From NCBI GenBank assembly GCA_018398765.1, contig JAHBMJ010001424.1, positions 1-14,527 on the forward strand: 14,527 bases of DNA, in the 5' to 3' direction. Every line of letters starts with the position of its first letter. Within the stretch, counting starts at the first letter, position 1. Positions 8,740-14,527 of this stretch are shown here, piece by piece. Both the position numbers and the translations under genes were made by a program. The notes under the pieces are model-generated. The model saw nothing but the letters and a program-made list of their open reading frames with translations, did no database searches and was not told the origin of the DNA. The DNA comes from Chromera velia (taxonomy: Eukaryota; Sar; Chromeraceae).

Positions 8740-9149
8740 ATCTTATGAATGTTTATTTATATAAACAACTACTCACCGTTTTATGCCTGTAAATTACTTT
8801 AATGTTTTCATTTTTTTAACTGTTTTCATTTATTTAAAGCAAATTTCAAACATGAATTAGACCAAATTTAAGAATTAGTTATAGTATTATAAATTTTCTG
8901 TATCTTATTCATATATATGTACGTACGTGAATGTATAGTTATATTATAATATGTATCATCCTAGGTATTATTATTATTAATTCTGCTATACATTCTGATA
9001 GTTGAGCTTATTATAAATGCAGTTTAAACAATAAAACAATGTTTAATATCATTAGAAATTGTTTTAAAATGCTTTAGAAAATATGTAGATACTTCATAAT
9101 TTTGGAGACCGTTTGGGTGTTGGAGACCATTTTAAAAAAATTTTCCTTG
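8740..9149. other. AT-rich island
   Basis: The composition changes sharply from roughly half GC to strongly AT-rich. I see no gene in it. The right edge is abrupt. A direct repeat TTGGAGACC[GA]TTT (9102-9114 and 9120-9132) lies near the border. Immediately beyond, at 9150, the third copy of the 180-bp coding repeat of the minus-strand gene begins part-way through a unit. Organellar or transposon origin is possible but not shown. Confidence 0.6.
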
Positions 9150-10030
9150 AAAGGACGGACATATGGGGGCAGAGCCGCTAACTCTTTTGCCTTCTTTTCT
9201 TCTTCTACCCTCTGCAACGCCCTCACTCTCTCTTCTTCAGCGGCCTCCCACTTCTTTTTCCTTCTCCTCACAAACACCTCCCAATCATCGTCTTCCATGT
9301 CCTCAAAGTGATCTCTGTTCGGGGGAGAGAAAGGACGGACATAGGGGGGCAGAGCAGCTAACTCTTTTGCCTTCTTTTCTTCTTCTACCCTCTGCAATGC
9401 CCTCACTCTCTCTTCTTCAGCGGCCTCCCACTTCTTCTTCCTTCCCCCCACAAACACCTCCCAATCATCGTCCTCCATATCCCGAAACTGATCTCTGTTT
9501 GGGGGAGAGAAAGGATGAACATAGGGGGGCAAAGCAACTACTCCCTCTTTTGTCTCCTTTATCAGGGAAACCCCCCCCTTAAAATATGAAAAGACCCCTC
9601 TCATGTCATTTCTGCCTCCCATTCTGAGTGCTGCAGCGGCCGCAGGAGTAGGCGCAAGCATTTACTCTTTGAAACTCCCCATAAGCTCATCGTCATCTCC
9701 GATATCAACACACTCGGCGCCGTTAGATGGAGTAGGGGAAGCTTCTCGGCTCTGCTGATCAAAGCCAGAGACACCATAGCGACCTGCATGAAACGAAATA
9801 AAAAGTTTGAAGAAAACTCTATCTAGTGTATGTATTTGCAAAGTGAAGAGCCGAAGGGAAAAACTTTAAGCAAGTGGGGAGAGGAGAGGGAAAGTCTCCC
9901 CGGAAAGACGGCCGGCCGCGGACTAACCTCTAGATGCACCGCCTCCATTTGCTGATAACGCAGATGAAATGAATCGGGAGGGCCCTGGGAGACCAAGAGT
10001 CTAGTTGGAGCCACCCTGCTGCATGTCCTG
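9074..10030 (-). CDS. 3' part of minus-strand gene: exon 3 continuation, intron, repeat exon
   Basis: Continuation of the gene described at 10031-11130. Past TAG 10033-10031 the same frame stays protein-like to a GTTAGT donor (exon ends at 9928), with a second TAG at 10003-10001. A 144-base intron (9927-9784) ends TTTCATGCAG. The next exon (from 9783) joins in phase and encodes 39 residues ending in an acidic D-D-D-E-L-M string, then TAA 9664-9662. The frame then continues open to TAA 9076-9074. That last part begins with an Ala-rich stretch. It then has about two copies of a 60-residue unit containing M-E-D-D-D-W-E-V-F and a Lys/Glu-rich helix that looks like coiled coil. Homology in the third unit stops at 9150, so the native 3' end is probably missing. 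TAG, TAG and TAA all occur where Gln would fit. The family is not recognised. Confidence 0.6.
9150..9540 (-). repeat. 180-bp coding tandem repeat
   Basis: Units at 9150-9329 and 9330-9509, with a partial unit from 9510. The period is exactly 180 bases, which is 60 codons and keeps frame. The encoded units differ at about four of 60 positions, so the duplication is recent or kept homogenised. Each encodes an acidic segment, a basic-acidic helix and a P-P-Y-V-x-P-F turn. Confidence 0.9.
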
Positions 10031-11130
10031 CTATGTGAGAAGCAGTTCTTTCAGAGCATTTGCCTTCTCTTCGGCTGAAACCCCTTGTTTTCTCTCTTTC
10101 ACAGTAGCAATGACACTATATGAAAGCCACTTCTTCTCTTTGTCGCACCCCCATGTCTTACAATACCCCGCAACGCCGTCGACGAAGCAGCTGTAAAAAC
10201 AGATACAAACAGAGACGGACAGAATCGAGAAGGCAAGAAGAAGACGGACAGACAGAACGTACTGTTTAATGCAGGCCAACATGCTGGAAGTCAATAACGA
10301 GCAGGGAAGAAGGAGACGGACAGACAGAACGTATGGAAGGCTTAGCATGATGGAAGAACGAAGACGAGCAGGCAAGATAGAGCTTACTGAAGGTAAACAT
10401 TGACTTACTTGAAATTTCTCTCTGATCCTTCTACGTCGTAGAGCGTTCTCCACTCTTCTTTGTTGAGGACGACCTTGGACAGAAAAGGTATTCCTGCGAT
10501 GGCGATTGCACGGGCTGCCTGGAGTGAGATCCCCCAGATTTGGTCGTCCTTCCTCTGGATCCTGCAGAGCACCGAATCTCCGGTCGCCTGCTTCCACCGC
10601 AACCAGATGTATTCCAACGACTTGGGGAGAATGTACTCACAGATCTCTGCCTTCAGGTGGTTCTCTTTTTCCCACCTGCAGTGGAGGCAAGGAAGGTCCA
10701 GATAGAGAGATGAAAAAGGATAATCTAGTGCAAACCGTAATCTGATTCAACAGCTGGGTGCAAAGAGCCATCAAAGGCAGACTGACTTGTCAAGATGAGT
10801 GCTTGGCTGGATGACAGTTCCACCTTTCCCTGTTCTGAAAATATTATACCCTCTATGAATATGCCATATCAGGCACCTCCTCCTTTGGACTAGTTTGCGA
10901 ACTTGGGAGTAGAAAAGACGGTGAAGCAGGGCATCATCAGGTTCATATATGACCCTCCTCATCCCTTCCATCACTTCCACTGGAGTCCGACAGATAAACG
11001 AATAAATTTCTGCGTCAGTTAGCTCCCCGAAAATCTTCTTCCACTCTGCCTTAGTCAGCTTGTCTGCGTCTGAAAGCATCACATCAAGTTCCGTTGGGGA
11101 AGTAGAGGTCAGTTTGTTCGGATCCGTCAT
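10031..11130 (-). CDS. Multi-exon gene of unknown function (exons 1-3)
   Basis: Exon 1 runs from ATG 11130 to 10787, exon 2 10675-10409 and exon 3 from 10190. Introns are 10786-10676 (donor GTCAGT, acceptor CCACTGCAG) and 10408-10191 (donor GTAAGT, acceptor TTTTTACAG). Both split a codon after its second base, and the join gives 256 uninterrupted residues before TAG 10033-10031. Exon 1 is acidic and Leu-rich at first (L-T-K-A-E-W-K-K-I-F-G near residue 30), then basic (V-Q-R-R-R-C). Exon 2 has W-E-K-E-N-H and several Trp. Exon 3 has C-F-V-D-G-V-A-G-Y-C-K-T-W-G-C. There is no signal peptide, membrane segment or known domain that I can identify. The three-exon phase agreement makes it a real gene. 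Coding continues past the TAG (see 9074-10030). A TGA lies upstream in frame, supporting this start or an unseen 5' exon. Confidence 0.75.
10191..10408 (-). other. Intron 2 with internal tandem repeat
   Basis: The 218-base intron has a perfect GTAAGT donor and a pyrimidine-rich TTTTTACAG acceptor. Inside it a stretch ending GACAGAACGT recurs 72 bases apart (ending at 10260 and 10332), with partial copies on both sides, indicating minisatellite-like expansion. Confidence 0.7.
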
Positions 11131-11610
11131 GGGAGCCTGGAGCAAGGGTGCTGCTCGTGGTGAGCTGTCCCTGCATGTCCGTCGCTCTTGTCGCCATCAT
11201 GTTCATTTCTAGCATTGAGACGGGAAGTGCAATTCACAAAATAAGACTTCACGAACGATGAAACACGAATTTCTTTCCAAAAAGCAGCCAAACAAGATTC
11301 AGAGAGACCAACAGAGAATGTGTGGACCGTGCAGAGGCTTCTAACAACAAATTTCTGGGCCTGACAGGGAAGCTTGTGGCGCAAAAAGACCGTTGCACGT
11401 TCTTGCACGAAAGAATGGTCTTCTACGCCGACCTTTATGTATATTGCAAAACCTGACTTCCTTGTTCACTATGAGTAATGCACCGTTTTTCTTCCTATTT
11501 TTTCGGCATTGTGCCTTCAAAACCTCTTGAATACGATGGTAGCACCAGGATTTATATTCAGAAACAGGATTACCAATACCAGATACACCCCTCAATGAAC
11601 GGAATCATCA
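11131..11610. other. Upstream flank of minus-strand gene, no supported gene
   Basis: Short open frames occur on the minus strand (11127-11408 and 11341-11595), but they overlap each other in different frames and show no motif or clear splice connection. They may be 5' UTR or an unrecognised first exon. No promoter is called. Confidence 0.4.
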
Positions 11611-11862
11611 GGCCATGGTTCGTCCATGGCCCATGGGCCCCGGTATTGATGATGCCAGGCCCGTAGTGCGGTCAGGCTTTGGGATGACCGTACCTTCGGC
11701 ATGCACGGTCGGGCTTTGGCATAGCATTGCATGGCCACGCCTTCGGCACGGTCGGGCTTTGGTAGGCCTGCGGGTCGGGCTTTGGCATGGCCATGCCTTC
11801 AACACGGTCAGGCTTTGGCAGGCCCGCGCCTTCAGCACGGTCGGGCTTTGGCAGCCGGACGC
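11611..11862 (+). repeat. Dispersed palindromic repeat, copy 2, with six tandem units
   Basis: The core at 11611-11668 starts with the perfect hairpin GGCCATGG (11611-11618) and CCATGGCC (11624-11631). A second, less perfect GGGCCCCGG hairpin follows. About six degenerate units then occur, each carrying GGTC[AG]GGCTTTGG (starting near 11670, 11704, 11747, 11773, 11803 and 11836). Several also contain a GGCATGGCCATGCC palindrome or a variant. The open frames across it are repeat by-products. Confidence 0.75.
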
Positions 11863-12239
11863 CTAACTGTAAGCTGCGTACGGTACTAGAGGTTCAATTA
11901 CGATAAGCGTAGATCGTAGGCAGACTCACATTAAAGTGTGACCTAGCAGAATCAATCTGTTGATCCACTATTTAGACTAGCCAACACCACAATCGAGAGA
12001 CTGGCACAGAACAACTTTCATATGCAAAGGTCAGACGTCACTTTATTCAGACTGGGCGTACGCGGCGTTGCGAGGTCGGCGGCGGCCCTAGCGCGGCGCG
12101 ACGCTCGTGATAGGCCTACACCTGCCTGCCTTCTAAAGCTGACGTTCATGCTCAGCTCAATCACTCAGACCATCGAAATCGAACCATAGAGGCATGAATA
12201 AAGTCGGTAAGCCACGACCGACACTACAGTATGCCTCTT
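11863..12239. other. Intergenic stretch, nothing recognised
   Basis: Unique-looking sequence with a short GC-rich patch at 12056-12112. I see no coding potential, RNA gene or repeat that I can support. Confidence 0.5.
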
Positions 12240-12629
12240 CTACCATATGTACACGACGTCCTCGGAATCACTCTCAGCATTTTCAGGCTGAGAAGCAGAT
12301 AGCCAAAAAGCACACAGCCTAAAAAGCTGCGTCTCTAACTGACAGATTCGCACCCTACTCCATACGGCATTCTCGACTGCACTGACGTGCACCACACGTC
12401 TTCTCAACTCTATCCCCCACCTGCCTGCCTTCTTCTTTGCTGCTTCTCTTCTTTTCTCCTTGAAGGCATGCAGGGCTTTCTTTGTATGCATGAGGCTGAC
12501 TGACGGTTCCCACGACGCATTCTCCTTACTCTCCCCCTTCGGCGCCCGGGCTTTGGTGGCCGCTCCGGATCAACCATAGGAAGCCTTCTTGGGGGTATCA
12601 GGAAGTTTTTCGATATTCCAGATCACGCC
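12240..12629 (-). pseudogene. Minus-strand gene fragment, Lys/Arg-rich protein
   Basis: Frame-consistent, protein-like sequence from about 12629 to TAG 12242-12240, interrupted once by TGA 12572-12570. The part before the TGA encodes 19 residues beginning G-V-I-W-N-I-E-K-L-P. After it come a Lys/Ala-rich segment, a basic helix (K-E-K-R-R-E-A-A-K-K-K) and an acidic tail (A-E-S-D-S-E-D). An in-phase GTCAGT...CTTCTCAG intron of 99 bases (12386-12288) would remove the least protein-like part and join the basic region to the acidic tail. The first Met in the open stretch is at 12491, but coding clearly extends upstream of it. An AG just before 12629 may be an acceptor. The family is not recognised; the charge pattern suggests a nuclear or nucleic-acid-associated protein only weakly. 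Confidence 0.45.
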
Positions 12630-12632
12630 TCA

Positions 12633-13238
12633 GTCTTGTGTACACTATGTCTGCCCTTCTCTCTGGCTCTACTCGACATAGCTTGATGGAATCCTTTTCT
12701 TTTCTTCTCCCATCGGTCTCTTTTCTTGGAGAAAGAAAGGAATCTTAAGCGGGAGAAAGCGAGGTTGCGTTCCAAATTCCCTTCTTGTCCTGTTTTCTTT
12801 CTGTAGTTGGAGTGGGGGTCTGTTTGCTGCTGTGCCTTGTGCGTGTGTGCCTGTCTCTACGGAGTACCGCAATAACACTTCAGAGGGTGAGCAATTTCTG
12901 TCTTCATTTGAGTATATGGATGTATATCTTTGTCAAATCTTTTGGCATTTGTAGCTGGGGTGGTGAAGATAAGAGAGACCAAAGCGCAACAGAGCCAAAA
13001 TGGATGGAGTTGAGCTGAGGGAAGAAAAGTTAAGATGACTAGTACATCCAGAAAGAGACACGGGGGGCCTGCAGAAATGATAAAATTAAGTGAACCAGAC
13101 ATACAAAGACCATCTCCTACATGGTGCCGCTTTAGCAGCTGCCTCTCTTCGCTTGTCGACTATGTATATGCATGTCTTCAGCCCTTCTGCCCTTCCACCT
13201 CTCTTTTATCTCTCTCCCCCTCTCCTTGCCTGCTTCAG
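12633..13238. other. Pyrimidine-rich flank or introns, no supported gene
   Basis: Contains a plausible donor (GTGAGC near 12888) and the pyrimidine tract leading to the CTGCTTCAG acceptor at 13238, so it may be 5' introns of the ankyrin-type gene. No exon in it is convincing. Confidence 0.4.
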
Positions 13239-14157
13239 AAAAATGTAGATCGATCCATCTTCGACTGCCGTAATCTTTATGCTCGCTTCTGTATACCATA
13301 TTTGCCTGCCTGTATGTACAAAAGGGCTGAGGTCATGGTACTTAGGAAGGAATTTGCTGGAAGGGGGGAGGGTGATTCGATGGCTTGATGGGGGGGAAAA
13401 GAAGAGGCAGAGGAAGGCTGCAGCATGAAGGTGGACGCTGTCGCCTGGCACGGACTGAAGAACACCGTCAGGCAGAGGGGTTTGCTCGGCAACGTCAACC
13501 TGGCATGGTCTATCACTCTCACAGAGAGTTTTAGATGTCAAAGATGGCCTTCCGCTTGGCTCTCAAGTCTTCCCAGAGGCATCTCCCCCTCTTGACAGTT
13601 ACTCCTGCAAGCAGGGCGCCAGTCTTTAAGGAGAGGGAGGAGGAGACGACGACAGACGTAGTGCAGGACACCAACACGATTGACTTTGCTCTAAAGGAGG
13701 AGATGACGGAGTTTGCAGCCAGCTGCGAGCGGCTTGTATGCAGATTCTGGGAATGCTCAGAGATGCAGGGGTGAACGTGAACTCTGCATGCAGGTGTGAA
13801 GGAGCACATCCGGGGAGACAGTCCTCTGTCTGCAGCTGTTAGGTTGGGGTTGGAAAAGACTGTGGACCTGTTATTGGAAGTGGGTACAGATGTAGGCACT
13901 GGGAAGAGCACAAGAGGCAGAGGAAAAATACCAAAAAAATTCTCTTATTGAGGCGATTGGGACTCGGAGTGATACGGGACTGGAAATAGTAGATCCGATT
14001 CGGCTCCTGCGAGTAGGAGCTGACCCGTACTGGCATGGGGTGAAACCAAAGGGTGAGTGAGGGCTCTTGCTGATGGACCTATGAGTGAGGAGCTCTTTAA
14101 CGTTGTGCAGCCTTCCCGACTTTGTGCTAATTTGTCAGCCATCCTTGAGAAAGATTG
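13239..14157 (+). pseudogene. Ankyrin-repeat gene, damaged
   Basis: Exon sequence starts after the CTGCTTCAG acceptor at 13239. Frame 3 encodes K-N-V-D-R-S-I-F-D-C-R-N-L and later A-E-V-M-V and G-D-S-M-A, then TGA 13386-13388. It resumes in the same frame with a V-A-W-H-G-L-K-N segment. Frame 2 takes over at about 13535. Ankyrin repeats follow: a repeat end M-L-R-D-A-G-V-N-V-N (13756-13785), then a clear repeat with S-P-L-S-A-A-V-R and V-D-L-L-L-E-V-G-T-D-V (about 13820-13890). A third has I-R-L-L-R-V-G-A-D-P (about 13998-14027). Frame switches occur near 13790 and at an A7 run (13932-13938). A final segment ends at TGA 14155-14157. Ankyrin repeats bind partner proteins; the ligand is unknown. 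The damage suggests a pseudogene, although some shifts could be sequencing errors or introns. Confidence 0.6.
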
Positions 14158-14404
14158 ACTGGAGTCACCTGGATGTGGGCCATTTTCCTCTAGTCCATTC
14201 TTTTAACGAGGAAAAGGTTTTAGCATTTTTCTCCCCACCTCTCTCTTCTCCCTGTTCCCTCACCTCCCTCTCTCGCTCAGTCAGTGTGTGCGTGCGTGCG
14301 TGCATGTATGTGTGTATGTGTGTATGTGTATCCCTTTACTCTCTCTGCCCTCTCACCTTTTCTTTCTCTCTCTGCTGCTCTCTATGTATGCATTCGTGCT
14401 TTAG
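14158..14404 (+). other. CT-rich and GT-rich intergenic or intron sequence
   Basis: Contains a GTGCGTGC/GTAT microsatellite at 14285-14330 between pyrimidine-rich blocks. It ends in the TTTAG acceptor-like site before the next ankyrin-type exon. The short open frame across it is not called. Confidence 0.6.
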
Positions 14405-14527
14405 AAAAATGCCAGTCAAACCTTTTTTGGCTGTCGCGATCTTCACCCTCCTCTACAAGGGAGCTGAGGCCGTGGTGGTAGGGAAAGAAGTCGTTGCAAT
14501 AGGGGGGGGGCGATTCAGTGGCTTGGC
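14405..14527 (+). pseudogene. Partial paralogous exon of a second ankyrin-type gene
   Basis: Homologous to 13239-13390. Both begin A-G then AAAAATG after a pyrimidine tract. Both encode K-N-x4-[IF]-F-x-C-R-[ND]-L, then an A-E-[VA]-[MV]-V segment, and then G-D-S-[MV]-A. Copy 2 lacks about 30 bases that interrupt copy 1. The last triplet is TGG at 14524-14526, where copy 1 has TGA. A frame change is needed between the two conserved blocks, and a G10 run (14501-14510) disturbs the frame. The window ends inside the exon. Confidence 0.5.

Noticed and set aside
8740-9149. AT-rich island as a mitochondrial or plastid insertion
   Set aside because: No organelle gene or protein motif can be read in it; composition alone is not enough.
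11608-11866. Overlapping open frames on both strands
   Set aside because: They arise from the CACGGTCGGGCTTTGG tandem units, which are palindromic and GC-rich.
1-14527. Firm claim of a reassigned nuclear genetic code
   Set aside because: Retroelement stops map to both Trp-like and Gln-like sites for the same TAG codon, and the ankyrin region has real frameshifts. Decay explains much of the pattern, so it is kept only as an open alternative.

Overview
This window looks like nuclear DNA of a protist with spliceosomal introns. The signs are GT-AG introns of about 100-220 bases with long pyrimidine tracts, many microsatellites (CATC, GT, ATGC, CT), a copia-type retrotransposon and ankyrin-repeat exons, at roughly half GC. 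A chromerid or related alveolate alga such as Chromera is my best guess. It is an inference from style only and was not checked against any database.

Layout. Positions 1-5256 hold the internal region of one plus-strand Ty1/copia element: gag zinc knuckles, an uncertain protease, HHCC plus DD35E integrase, reverse transcriptase and RNase H. All of it lies in one reading frame, broken by eight in-frame stop codons and by no frameshift. A polypurine tract and a candidate 3' LTR follow (5313-5676). Positions 5680-6570 are non-coding: hairpins, G/C tracts and a CATC microsatellite. A short first exon lies on the minus strand (6571-6750). A palindromic dispersed repeat sits at 6979-7079. A degraded plus-strand gene with RING-like and TRAF-type zinc-finger motifs spans 7281-8126 and ends at an intron. 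Next come GT microsatellites (8380-8700) and an AT-rich island (about 8740-9149).

The best-preserved gene is on the minus strand from 11130 down to about 9150. Four exons and three introns join in phase and end in a duplicated 60-residue charged repeat. The AT-rich island appears to cut that repeat. A second, longer copy of the dispersed repeat lies at 11611-11862. A small minus-strand gene fragment lies at 12240-12629. The right end (13239-14527) carries a damaged ankyrin-repeat gene and the start of a paralogous exon.

The common theme is that otherwise well-preserved reading frames contain in-frame TAG, TAA or TGA codons at positions compatible with Gln, Arg or Trp. Either the region is decaying mainly by C-to-T/G-to-A change, or stop codons are sometimes read as sense. 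The retroelement favours decay. The spliced minus-strand gene leaves the question open.
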